Source of the DNA: Streptomyces sp. A2-16
GTDB taxonomy: Bacteria > Actinomycetota > Actinomycetes > Streptomycetales > Streptomycetaceae
DNA: 64,000 nucleotides
Assembly: GCF_018128905.1 (NCBI RefSeq)
Contig: NZ_CP063808.1
Span: 8,494,001-8,558,000, forward strand
Reading direction: 5' to 3'
Below are positions 41,487-50,083 of the stretch, in pieces; the stretch's first letter is position 1, and every line of letters begins with the position of its first letter. The notes under the pieces were generated by a model. That model did not search any database. It saw only the letters and a list, made by a program, of their open reading frames with translations, and was not told the DNA's origin. Made by a program: the position numbers and the translations under genes.

Positions 41487-42329
41487 TCAGCTCGCCGCGA
41501 GGTCCTTGTGGATGACCTTGGCGACGCCCTGGATCGTGGTGATGCCGTAGTTCATGGTGCTGTTGCCGTGCGTGAGCACCGTGATCATGTAGTCGTGGCC
41601 GCCGCCGGTGAAGGTGCCGACGCTGTGCACCCGCCAGCCGTGGGTGGAGCGCTGGAGCCAGCCGTTCTTGACGTGCCAGGAGATGCCCGATCCGGCGCCG
41701 TACGGTGTGCCCCAGCGCTGCGACGAGACGACCTGGCCCATCAACTTCAGGATGTAGGCCCGGGAGTTGTCGCTCAGGACGGTGTTCTTCGCGGTGACCA
41801 GCTTGAGCAGTTTCTGCTCGTCGGTGACGGTGATCTGGGTCAGGCCCCAGTAGCCGTTCGCGCCCGGCTTGGTCTGGGTCATGCCGGCCGCGCTCAGGAA
41901 ACCCTTGATCTTCGTCAGGCCCAGCTGGCGCCACAGCTTGCTGGTGGCGTCGTTGTCCGACTTGGTGATCATGGCCTTGGCGAGGTTGCTCTCGGTGGTG
42001 GTCAGATACCGGTTGTGCTTCTTCGCGTCCCACAACAGCGTGGCGAGGACGGTCACCTTGACCACGCTCGCGGAGTCGTAGGCGGTGGAGGAGCGCAGGG
42101 TGCAGGTGGTCTTGGTCGTACGGTCGTAGAGGCCCACCGCGATCGTGCCCGAGCGGTTGGAGACGGCCGACGTGATGTCCCGCTTGAGCTTGTCGGCCAG
42201 GCCCGCCTTGGCGGACGTGCAGCTGACGGTCGGTGTGGTTGCCGCGGCGGCCGGAGTGGCGGCGGCGACGCAGGCGGCCAGCGCACCGGCCGCGATCCAT
42301 TTCGTGTGTCTGAATATCCCCCGTGTCAT
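41487..42329 (-). CDS. Secreted class A beta-lactamase-fold serine hydrolase
   Basis: The 280-residue protein has a signal peptide (about residues 1-31). Its catalytic motifs are Ser88-Val-Val-Lys91 (SxxK), Ser124-Asp-Asn126 (SDN) and Lys221-Asn-Gly223 in place of KTG. The class A Omega-loop glutamate motif is not evident, so it is more likely a DD-peptidase-like or unknown hydrolase than a true beta-lactamase. The ATG at 42329 is preferred over an upstream frame reaching 42554, which overlaps the divergent gene. Confidence 0.88.
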   Translation of the reverse strand: MTRGIFRHTKWIAAGALAACVAAATPAAAATTPTVSCTSAKAGLADKLKRDITSAVSNRSGTIAVGLYDRTTKTTCTLRSSTAYDSASVVKVTVLATLLWDAKKHNRYLTTTESNLAKAMITKSDNDATSKLWRQLGLTKIKGFLSAAGMTQTKPGANGYWGLTQITVTDEQKLLKLVTAKNTVLSDNSRAYILKLMGQVVSSQRWGTPYGAGSGISWHVKNGWLQRSTHGWRVHSVGTFTGGGHDYMITVLTHGNSTMNYGITTIQGVAKVIHKDLAAS

Positions 42330-42472
42330 GCCCTGTTGACTCTCGCGCGGGGGCGGATGGTTGTACGCATGGGGAATGGTTGTACGACTTGTTACCCGGC
42401 GCTTGGTGTTTTCACAGCAGGACGCCAGGTGCGTCACAGTCCCCACCCACATCGCCTCTGCACGATGCCCGG

Positions 42473-44770
42473 GTGACATCTGCCACCGATCCCCACCCCC
42501 GCTCCGAGACCCTGTCCGCCGACCGGCCACCGACGGCCCCACCCGCGGCCCCACCCGCGGCGCCGCCGGACAAGGCCCCGCGCTGGTCGCTGCCCGCGCT
42601 GCTCGCGATCCTGGTCCTGGCCGGCGTCCTGTACGGCTGGAACCTGAGCGGAAACAGCCTCAACAGCTTCTACAGCGCCGCGGTCTACAGCGGTACGCAG
42701 AGCTGGAAGGCCTGGTTCTTCGGTTCGCTCGACGCGGGGAACTTCCTCACCGTCGACAAGCCACCGTTCGCGCTGATGGTCATGGGGCTGTCCTGCCGGA
42801 TCCTCGGCTTCGGCACATGGCAGATGATGCTGCCCGAGATCGGTGCCGCCCTCGGCACGATCTGGATCCTGCACACCTCCGTGAAGCGGGTGTTCGGGCA
42901 CGCGGCGGCCGCGATCGCCGCGCTCGTCCTCGCACTGACCCCGATCACCGTCGCGATCAACCGCGACAACAACCCCGACACGATCCTGGTGCTGCTGATG
43001 GTCGGCGGCGCGGCCCTGGGGCTGCGCGCGGTGCGCACGGACAGGCTGCTGCCGCTGATCGGCTCCGCGGTCCTGTTCGGGCTCGCCTTCAACACCAAGA
43101 TGCTCCAGGGCTACATCGCCCTGCCGGCCGTCTTCGCCGTGTACGTCTACGCGTCGAGGCTCGGCTGGAAGAAGAAGGCCGTCAACCTGGCCCTCGCGGC
43201 GGTGGCGTTGGCGGTGTCCAGCCTCTGGTGGGCGACGGCGGTGTCCCTCGTCCCGGCCGACGACCGGCCCTACATCGGGGGTTCGACCGACGGCTCCGCC
43301 TGGAACCTGATCATGGGCTACAACGGCCTGGGCCGGGTCCTCGGCGGTGAGGGCAACGGCGGAGGCGGCGGAGGCGGCGGGGGCGGCGGGGGCGGCGGAG
43401 GCGGCACCTTCGCCGGCACCGCGGGCATCGGCCGCATGTTCAACGACGTCCTCGGCGGCCAGATCTCCTGGCTGATCCCGTTCGCCTTCCTCGCGTTCGT
43501 CGCAGGACTGGTGCTGTGCGGCCGCGCCCCGCGCACCGACGCCACCCGCGCCGCGCTCGTGATGTGGGGCGGGTGGCTGGTGCTGCACTACCTGACCTTC
43601 GCCATGGCCGAGGGCACCATGCACCCGTACTACACGACCGCGCTCGCCCCGGGCATCGCGGCGCTGACCGGCGGGGGCGGCGTCCTGCTGTGGCGCGCCT
43701 TCCGCGGCGGTGACGGGCGATGGTCGTGGGCACTGCCCGCCGGTCTGGCCGTCACCGGCCTCTGGGCGATCGTGCTGCTGCGCCGGGCGACCGGCTGGAA
43801 CACCTGGCTGTGGCCGGTGGTCGGCGTGGTCATGGTCCTCGCGATCGCGGGCCTGTTCGTCTTCCGTACGGCGGGCTCGGGGACGCGGCTCCGGCTGCTC
43901 GGGGTGTCGGTCGCCGCGGCGATCGTGGCGGCCCTCGCGGGTCCGACGGCGTACGCGGCCTCACCGGCCTTCTCCGCCACCACCGGCGGCATGGGCGGCA
44001 CCAACCCGACGGCGGGTCCGTCGACCGGGGGCGGCATGGGCGGTCCCGGCGGCGGTGGCGGCCGAGGCGGCTTCGGCGGCAGCGGTGGCAGCGGCGGCCC
44101 CGGTGGTCAGCTGCCGGGCGGCACCCAGCAGGGCGGCGGTCAGGCGGGCGGGGAACTCCCCGGCGGCAACGGCGGTGGCGGCAGCGGCCAGATGCAGCCC
44201 GGTGGCGGCAACGGTGAGCTTCCGCAGGGCGGGGCGCAGGGCGGGGCGCCGGGCGGCACGACCGGGGAGCTCCCGGGCGGCGGCACGGCTCGCGGCGGCA
44301 CGGGCACCGGCAGTGCGGGTGGCGGCCCCGGCGGTGGCGGCATGGGCGGTGGCGGCATGGGCGGCAACGTCGACAGCGCCCTGGTCTCCTACCTGGAGAA
44401 GCACCAGGACGGCGCCAAGTGGCTGCTCGCGGTGTCCAATTCACAGAGCGCCGGCCAGCTGATCCTCAGCACCCACAAGCCTGTCATCTCCATGTGGGGC
44501 TTCACCGGCACCGACCGGGCGATGACCCTCGCCAGGCTCAAGGAACTGGTGAAGAAGGGCGAGTTGCACTACATCCAGCTCGGCGGCGGTGGCATGGGCG
44601 GCAACAGCGGCCTGAACCAGGAGATCACCAGCTGGGTCCAGAAGAACGGCACGGCGGTGAAGGAGAGCGACTACAGCACGAGCAAGAGCAACAGCTCGAC
44701 CTCGGGCACCGGCTCACAGACGGGCAGCACGTCGACCGTGTACCGCCTGGACCCGTCGGACGTCGGCTGA
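42473..44770 (+). CDS. GT39-type membrane glycosyltransferase with glycine-rich loops
   Basis: The 765-residue protein is a polytopic ArnT/PMT-like glycosyltransferase (YkcB type). It has a luminal acidic motif near the first helix (TVDKPPFALMVMGLS), about 12 helices and a conserved NRDNNPDT loop. It should transfer a sugar from a polyprenyl carrier to an extracytoplasmic acceptor. A run of 16 glycines (residues 296-311) sits in an external loop. Residues about 505-635 are a Gly/Gln-rich low-complexity stretch before a compact C-terminal domain (SALVSYLEKHQDGAKWLLAV). The start is GTG at 42473; an in-frame start at 42323 would add 50 unlikely residues. Confidence 0.9.
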   Translation: MTSATDPHPRSETLSADRPPTAPPAAPPAAPPDKAPRWSLPALLAILVLAGVLYGWNLSGNSLNSFYSAAVYSGTQSWKAWFFGSLDAGNFLTVDKPPFALMVMGLSCRILGFGTWQMMLPEIGAALGTIWILHTSVKRVFGHAAAAIAALVLALTPITVAINRDNNPDTILVLLMVGGAALGLRAVRTDRLLPLIGSAVLFGLAFNTKMLQGYIALPAVFAVYVYASRLGWKKKAVNLALAAVALAVSSLWWATAVSLVPADDRPYIGGSTDGSAWNLIMGYNGLGRVLGGEGNGGGGGGGGGGGGGGGGTFAGTAGIGRMFNDVLGGQISWLIPFAFLAFVAGLVLCGRAPRTDATRAALVMWGGWLVLHYLTFAMAEGTMHPYYTTALAPGIAALTGGGGVLLWRAFRGGDGRWSWALPAGLAVTGLWAIVLLRRATGWNTWLWPVVGVVMVLAIAGLFVFRTAGSGTRLRLLGVSVAAAIVAALAGPTAYAASPAFSATTGGMGGTNPTAGPSTGGGMGGPGGGGGRGGFGGSGGSGGPGGQLPGGTQQGGGQAGGELPGGNGGGGSGQMQPGGGNGELPQGGAQGGAPGGTTGELPGGGTARGGTGTGSAGGGPGGGGMGGGGMGGNVDSALVSYLEKHQDGAKWLLAVSNSQSAGQLILSTHKPVISMWGFTGTDRAMTLARLKELVKKGELHYIQLGGGGMGGNSGLNQEITSWVQKNGTAVKESDYSTSKSNSSTSGTGSQTGSTSTVYRLDPSDVG
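43358..43405. repeat. 9-base GGC-rich microsatellite encoding polyglycine
   Basis: The stretch is five copies of GGCGGAGGC or GGCGGGGGC plus one GGC, all in frame and encoding 16 consecutive glycines within the GT39 gene. Any gain or loss of a 9-base unit would change the loop by three glycines and keep the frame. Confidence 0.85.
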
Positions 44771-44795
44771 CCAAGTACATCGACTGACCAAGTCC

Positions 44796-44836
44796 CACCG
44801 AACGGCCCCCGATCACCCGTCGGGGGCCGTTCGGTG
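44796..44836 (+). terminator. Terminator of the GT39 gene
   Basis: A perfect 17-base inverted repeat (CACCGAACGGCCCCCGA at 44796-44812 and its complement at 44820-44836) has a 7-base loop. It lies 25 bases past the GT39 stop. It is one of the strongest hairpins in the window, though only a few T residues follow. Confidence 0.8.
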
Positions 44837-44975
44837 TGTCAACTCGCGTAGACAAGCCCCGATTTGCCGTTTCAGGTCACTCAATGGACACGTGCCATCC
44901 ATTTACACGGCCGCATGTCCATGTCACGCTCCCATCTGCCGCCTCCATTCAACCCGCGTAGATGGGACCCCCTTT

Positions 44976-45782
44976 ATGCTGGCGACACGTATCCGCAGCT
45001 GGAAGTCGGTGGCGCTCACCACCGCCGCCGTGCTGGTCGGGCTCGCCGCGCCGGTCGTGACCACGACCCCGGCCGCCGCCACGACGACCGCGTACGACTC
45101 GACGTACTACAAGAACGCGATCGGCAAGACGGGCACGAGCCTCAAGTCGTCCCTGCACACGATCATCAGCGCCAACGTCTCGAAGATCTCGTACTCCGCG
45201 GTCTGGGACGCGCTCAAGGTCACCGACCAGGACCCGAACAACACCAGCAACGTGCTCCTGCTGTACAGCGGCGTCTCCCGCAGCAAGTCCCTCAACGGCG
45301 GTGACGTCGGCGACTGGAACCGCGAGCACACCTGGGCCAAGTCGCACGGCGACTTCGGCGAGGTCACCGGCCCCGGCACCGACCTGCACCACCTGCGCGC
45401 CTGCGACGTCCAGGTCAACAGCACCCGCGGCAACCTGGACTTCGACAACGGCGGCAGCGCGGTCACCAACGGCGGCGGCTCCACCGTCGACTCCGACTCC
45501 TTCGCGCCGCGCGCCGCGGACCGGGGCGACGTGGCCCGCATGATCCTCTACATGGCCGTGCGCTACGACGGCGGCGACGGCTTCGCCGACCTGGAGCCCA
45601 ACGAGAAGGTCGGCAACGGCTCCAACCCCTACATGGGCAAGCTCTCCGTCCTGAAGGCCTGGAACGAGGCGGACCCGCCCAACGCCTTCGAGGAGCGCCG
45701 CAACCAGGTCATCTACGACACCTACCAGCACAACCGCAACCCGTTCGTCGACCACCCGGAGTGGGTCGAAGCGATCTGGTAG
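44976..45782 (+). CDS. Secreted endonuclease I family nuclease
   Basis: The 268-residue protein has a Sec signal peptide (LATRIRSWKSVALTTAAVLV, cleavage near AAATT, about residue 32). The endonuclease I/NucM catalytic block is GDWNREHTWAKSHGDF (beta-beta-alpha metal finger with a catalytic His), followed by DLHHLRACDVQVNSTRGN. It should cut DNA outside the cell, for nutrient scavenging or removal of extracellular DNA. The ATG at 44976 is chosen because the signal peptide begins there; a longer frame from 44892 adds Cys-rich residues before it. Confidence 0.93.
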   Translation: MLATRIRSWKSVALTTAAVLVGLAAPVVTTTPAAATTTAYDSTYYKNAIGKTGTSLKSSLHTIISANVSKISYSAVWDALKVTDQDPNNTSNVLLLYSGVSRSKSLNGGDVGDWNREHTWAKSHGDFGEVTGPGTDLHHLRACDVQVNSTRGNLDFDNGGSAVTNGGGSTVDSDSFAPRAADRGDVARMILYMAVRYDGGDGFADLEPNEKVGNGSNPYMGKLSVLKAWNEADPPNAFEERRNQVIYDTYQHNRNPFVDHPEWVEAIW

Positions 45783-45789
45783 AGCCCGG

Positions 45790-47472
45790 CTACAGGTGCG
45801 TGGGTGCGAACATCCGCAGCACCGCCGGAAGCACCACCACCGAGGGCCCCGGAGTGCCGAGGGCCTTCGCGAGGTCGTCCGACAGGGTCCCCGGGGTCGT
45901 TCGGATCCCGGGGACGCCGAAGGACTCGGCCAGGGCCACGTAGTCGGGGCGGGACAGTTCCGTCGCCGTGGCCTGGCCGAAGGCGTCCGTCATGTACTCG
46001 CGGAGGATGCCGTAGCCGCCGTCGTCGACGATCAGCCAGGTGACGTTCAGGTCGTACTGGCGGGCCGTCGCCAACTCGGCGATGGAGTACAGGGCCCCGC
46101 CGTCGCCCGAGACCGCCAGGACCGGGCGGGTGGGGTCCGCGACCGCCGCGCCGAGGGCCGCGGGGAAGCCGTAGCCGAGGCCACCCGCGCCCTGCGCCGA
46201 GTGCAGGAGGTTGGGGCCCTTGGCGTCGAACGCCGACCAGGCCCAGTACGCCAGGATCGTCATGTCCCAGAAGGACGGTGAAGCAGCGGGCAGGGCGCGG
46301 CGGATCGACGCCAACAGCTCCTGTTCCAGGGTGAGTTCCTGGGAGGCGATGCGGTCCGCGACACGGGTCAGCACCTCGCGCACCCGCTGCGGCGCCTTCT
46401 CGTCCTCCCTCGGCGTCACCGTCTCCAGCAGCGCCTGCAACGCCAGTCGGGCGTCCGCGTGGATGCCCAGCGCCGGGTGGTTGGACTCCAGCTTGCCGAG
46501 GTCCGCCTCGATCTGGATCACCCGGCCGCGCGGCTTGAACGTGTGGTAGTTCGAGGAGAGTTCACCCAACCCCGAGCCCACCACCAGCAGTACGTCCGCG
46601 TCCTCCAGGAAGTCTGTGGTGTGCCGGTCCTCGATCCAGGACTGGAGCGAGAGCGGGTGCGTCCAGGGGAAGGCTCCCTTGCCGCCGGGGGTCGTGACGA
46701 CGGGGGCCCGAAGCGTCTCGGCCAGCTGTCGCAGCTTGCCCGAGGCGTCGGCCCGTACGACTCCCCCACCCGCGATGATCGCCGGGCGAGCCGCCCGCGA
46801 CAGCAGGTCCGCCGCCACCGCCGTGAGTTCGGGACGCGGCGGCAGCTCCTCCGGGAACGCGTCGCCGCCCGTCACCACCGGGATCAGGGTCGGCGAGAGC
46901 AGCACGTCCTGCGGGATCTCCACCCACACCGGGCCGTGCGGGGCGGTCAGGGCCGACTTCCAGGCCGCCTCGATCGCGGAGGGGATCTGGGACTGGGTAC
47001 GCACGGTGTGGACCGACTTCACCACGCCCCGGAACGAGGCCGACTGGTCCGGGAGTTCGTGCAGATAGCCGTGGCGGCCGCCGCCCAGGCCGGCGGTGGG
47101 GATCTGGCTGCTGATCGCGAGGACGGGAGCGGAGGCCGCGGCGGCCTCCTGGAGCGCGGCCAGCGAGGTCAGCGCCCCCGGCCCCGTCGACAGCAGCAGC
47201 GGCGCCGCCTCCCCCGTGATCCTGCCGTACGCGTCCGCCGCGAAGCCCGCGTTGTTCTCCACCCGCAGGCCGATGTAGCGCAGGTCGGAGCGGCGCAGCG
47301 CGTCGAACATGCCGAGCGCGTGCTGACCGGGCAGGCCGAACACGGTGGTCGCGCCGAGCGCGGCCAGCGTCTCCACGACCAGGTCTCCGCCGTTGCGGCC
47401 GGGAGGAGGGTTGAGAGCAGCGGAAATCTGCGCCTCCGTCGGACGGAGCACCAGGTCGTGGTCGTGAGTCAC
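45790..47472 (-). CDS. Thiamine-diphosphate-dependent decarboxylase/synthase-like enzyme
   Basis: The 560-residue protein has the three-domain acetolactate-synthase/benzoylformate-decarboxylase layout. An N-terminal PYR domain has the catalytic Glu segment GLRVENNAGFAADAYGR and STGPGALT. A central domain follows. The C-terminal PP domain has the ThDP motif GDGGALYSIAELATARQYDL ending VDDGGYGIL. The substrate is not readable. Its GTG overlaps the stop of a ureohydrolase gene by four bases, which makes a 2-ketoarginine-decarboxylase-like role in guanidino-acid catabolism plausible, though benzoylformate-type activity is possible. Confidence 0.88.
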   Translation of the reverse strand: MTHDHDLVLRPTEAQISAALNPPPGRNGGDLVVETLAALGATTVFGLPGQHALGMFDALRRSDLRYIGLRVENNAGFAADAYGRITGEAAPLLLSTGPGALTSLAALQEAAAASAPVLAISSQIPTAGLGGGRHGYLHELPDQSASFRGVVKSVHTVRTQSQIPSAIEAAWKSALTAPHGPVWVEIPQDVLLSPTLIPVVTGGDAFPEELPPRPELTAVAADLLSRAARPAIIAGGGVVRADASGKLRQLAETLRAPVVTTPGGKGAFPWTHPLSLQSWIEDRHTTDFLEDADVLLVVGSGLGELSSNYHTFKPRGRVIQIEADLGKLESNHPALGIHADARLALQALLETVTPREDEKAPQRVREVLTRVADRIASQELTLEQELLASIRRALPAASPSFWDMTILAYWAWSAFDAKGPNLLHSAQGAGGLGYGFPAALGAAVADPTRPVLAVSGDGGALYSIAELATARQYDLNVTWLIVDDGGYGILREYMTDAFGQATATELSRPDYVALAESFGVPGIRTTPGTLSDDLAKALGTPGPSVVVLPAVLRMFAPTHL

Positions 47473-48437
47473 TGCGCGCGGGCCTCTGCAATCTGGCGGG
47501 ACATGATCGTGGTCAGTTCGTAGGCGGTGTGGGAGGCCGCCACCGACGTGATCTCCGCGTGGTCGTACGCGGGGGCCACCTCGACGACGTCCGCCGACAC
47601 CAGGTTGCACGATGCCAGACCCCGCAGGATCTCCAGCAGCTCGCGGGAGGTCATGCCGCCCGCCTCGGGGGTGCCGGTGCCGGGCGCGTGGGCCGGGTCC
47701 AGGCAGTCGATGTCGATGGAGATGTAGAGCGGACGGTCCCCGATGCGCTGCCGGAGCTGGTCGGCGACCTCGTCGACCCCGCGCCGCATGACGTCCGCCG
47801 AGGTGACGATGCCGAAGCCCAGCTTCTCGTCGTCGTCCAGGTCCTGCTTGCCGTACAGCGGCCCGCGGGTGCCGACGTGGGAGAGGGCGGAGGTGTCGAG
47901 GATGCCCTCCTCCACCGCCCGCCGGAACGGTGTGCCGTGCGTGTACTCGGCGCCGAAGTAGGTGTCCCAGGTGTCGAGGTGGGCGTCGAAGTGCAGCAGG
48001 GCGACCGGGCCGTGCTTCTTGGCGACCGAGCGCAGCAGGGGAAGCGCGATGGTGTGGTCGCCGCCCAGGGTCATCAGGCGGGCGCCGGTGCCGAGGAGGT
48101 CGTCCGCGGCCGCCTCGATCGTCTCGACGGCCTCGTTGATGTTGAAGGGGTTGACCGCGATGTCCCCGCCGTCCGCGACCTGGGCGAGGGCGAAGGGGGA
48201 CGCGTCCTGCGCCGGGTTGTACGGGCGCAGCAGCCGGGACGCCTCGCGGATGGCGTTGCCGCCGAAGCGGGCGCCCGGCCGGTAGGAGACACCCGAGTCG
48301 AAGGGCACCCCGACCACGGCGACGTCGGCCCGGCCGACCTCGTCCAGGCGCGGCAGCCGGGCGAAGGTCGCGGGTCCGGCGTAGCGCGGGATGCGGGAGG
48401 AGTCGACGGGGCCGCGGGGCGTCTCGGGGGAGCTCAT
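47469..48437 (-). CDS. speB: Ureohydrolase (agmatinase or guanidinobutyrase)
   Basis: The 322-residue protein is a dinuclear manganese ureohydrolase: GGDHTIALP, LLHFDAHLDTWD and SIDIDCLDPAHAPGTGTPEAGG supply the metal-binding His and Asp residues, and GVPFDSGVSYRPGARFG is typical of the agmatinase branch. It hydrolyses a guanidino group to urea plus an amine. Agmatine, guanidinobutyrate and related substrates cannot be told apart by sequence. AGAAAGG precedes the ATG. It is the middle gene of an operon with a sodium symporter and a ThDP enzyme. Confidence 0.92.
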   Translation of the reverse strand: MSSPETPRGPVDSSRIPRYAGPATFARLPRLDEVGRADVAVVGVPFDSGVSYRPGARFGGNAIREASRLLRPYNPAQDASPFALAQVADGGDIAVNPFNINEAVETIEAAADDLLGTGARLMTLGGDHTIALPLLRSVAKKHGPVALLHFDAHLDTWDTYFGAEYTHGTPFRRAVEEGILDTSALSHVGTRGPLYGKQDLDDDEKLGFGIVTSADVMRRGVDEVADQLRQRIGDRPLYISIDIDCLDPAHAPGTGTPEAGGMTSRELLEILRGLASCNLVSADVVEVAPAYDHAEITSVAASHTAYELTTIMSRQIAEARAQ

Positions 48438-48480
48438 GGTCGTGTGCCTTTCTTCTGTCTTCTGTTCGCTGCCGTCCGGT

Positions 48481-49929
48481 CTACCGGGGTGCCGGGACCG
48501 GTTCGAGAACCTCGCCGCGCCCGGCGAGGCGCTCGCGCCACGCTTGGAGTACGGCGGTGTCGGTCGCCGGGGTCGCCAGGGATACGGCGACGTAGACGAC
48601 CAGGGATGCCGACAGGCCGTAGTACACGGGCTCGTTGGCGAGGATGCCGTAGCCGGCCATCAGGCCGATGACGGCGAGACCGCCGACGATCACGGAGGCC
48701 AGGGCGCCCTGGGCGGTGCCGCGCTTCCACAGCAGTCCGCCGAGGATGGGGACAAGGAGACCGCCGACGAGGAGGTTGTAGGCGACGGTGAGGGCCTCGA
48801 CGACGTTGTTGAGGGCGATGGCCGTGCCGATGACGCCGAGGCCCATGACGAGGATGAAGGCCCGGTTGCCCCGTACTTCGTCGTGGTCCCCGGCGGGCGC
48901 CCTCCCCCGCAGCCGCGACCAGATGTCGTTGTTGGCGACGGTCGCGCAGGCGATCAGCGCGCCGGAGGAGGTGGACATCACGGCGGCGAGCGCGGCGGCC
49001 AGCACCAGGCCCCGTACGCCGATGGGGAGTTCGTCCTTCACGATGGTCGCGAAGGCGTCGTCCGCGTTGGCGAGGTTGGGGTAGAGGACCTTGGCGGCGG
49101 TGCCGATGACGGCGCCGGCGAGGGCGTAGGCGAGGCAGTAGGTGCCGGCGACGGTCCCGCCCCACCTGGCCGTCCTGTCGCTGCGGGCGGTGAAGACGCG
49201 CTGCCAGATGTCCTGACCGATGAGCATGCCGAACGTGTAGATCAGGACGTAGGTGAAGATCGTCTCGCCGCCGATGCCCAGCGGGTCGAAGTACGTGGTC
49301 GGCAGCTGGGCCCGCATCTCGCCGAAGCCGCCCGCCTTGACGACGGCGATGGGCAGGAGCAGGAGCAGCACGCCGATGGTCTTCACCACGAACTGGACCA
49401 TGTCGGTCAGGGTGATGGACCACATGCCGCCGAGGGTCGAGTAGGCGACGACGATCGAGCCGCCGAGGACGATCGCGAGGGTCCGGTTCATGTCGAAGAG
49501 GACGTCGAAGATCGTGGCGTAGGCGATCGTCGAGGTGACCGCGAGCATCAGGGTGTACGCCCACATGACCACACCGGAGATGACCCCGGCCCGGCCGCCG
49601 TAGCGCAGGTCCAGCATCTCGGAGACGGTGTAGACCTTGAGGCGGGCGATGCGGGCGGAGAAGAAGACGGACAGGGCGAGCAGGCCGAGGCCGATGGTGA
49701 AGACCATCCAGGCACCGGAGAGGCCGTACCGGTAGCCGAGGCCGACACCGCCGATGGTGGAGGCGCCGCCGAGGACGATCGCGGCCATGGTGCCGGAGTA
49801 CATCGCGGGGCCGAGTCGCCGCCCGGCGACCAGGAACTCGCTCTTGGACCTGGCGCGGCGCATGCCCCACCAGCCCATGGCGAGCATGCCGACCAGATAG
49901 ACGACGATCACCGTGTAGTCGACGGCCAT
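48481..49929 (-). CDS. Sodium:solute symporter (SSS family)
   Basis: The 482-residue membrane protein has about 13 helices and SSS features: GTMAAIVLGGASTIGGVGLGYRYG in the unwound helix-1 region, RARSKSEFLVAGRRLGP, and LAAALAAVMSTSSGALIACATVANND (sodium-site Ser/Thr). It imports an organic solute with sodium. AAGGAGGG lies just upstream of the ATG. It is the first gene of the operon with the ureohydrolase and ThDP enzyme, so a guanidino compound, amino acid or derived acid is a likely substrate. It is divergent from a PucR regulator. Confidence 0.92.
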   Translation of the reverse strand: MAVDYTVIVVYLVGMLAMGWWGMRRARSKSEFLVAGRRLGPAMYSGTMAAIVLGGASTIGGVGLGYRYGLSGAWMVFTIGLGLLALSVFFSARIARLKVYTVSEMLDLRYGGRAGVISGVVMWAYTLMLAVTSTIAYATIFDVLFDMNRTLAIVLGGSIVVAYSTLGGMWSITLTDMVQFVVKTIGVLLLLLPIAVVKAGGFGEMRAQLPTTYFDPLGIGGETIFTYVLIYTFGMLIGQDIWQRVFTARSDRTARWGGTVAGTYCLAYALAGAVIGTAAKVLYPNLANADDAFATIVKDELPIGVRGLVLAAALAAVMSTSSGALIACATVANNDIWSRLRGRAPAGDHDEVRGNRAFILVMGLGVIGTAIALNNVVEALTVAYNLLVGGLLVPILGGLLWKRGTAQGALASVIVGGLAVIGLMAGYGILANEPVYYGLSASLVVYVAVSLATPATDTAVLQAWRERLAGRGEVLEPVPAPR

Positions 49930-50083
49930 GCCGGAGCCCTCCTTCTGCCGGTCTGCACCTTGCCGGTTCGCGCCCTGCGGGTCCGGGCCCTGCCGGTCTG
50001 CGTCGACACTAGGTGGCCGGAAAGCGACTGCGAAGTGTACGTTTCATCCATTCACGCGGTACTGGATGGAGGGAACATCCACC

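Noticed and set aside
41487..42329. Genuine beta-lactamase resistance gene
   Set aside because: SxxK and SDN are present, but KTG reads KNG and the class A Omega-loop glutamate motif is not evident, so resistance cannot be claimed.
43358..44370. Frameshift or assembly artefact in the GT39 gene because of extreme glycine content
   Set aside because: The frame is continuous, and recognisable transmembrane and C-terminal domain sequence follows each glycine-rich stretch in the same frame.
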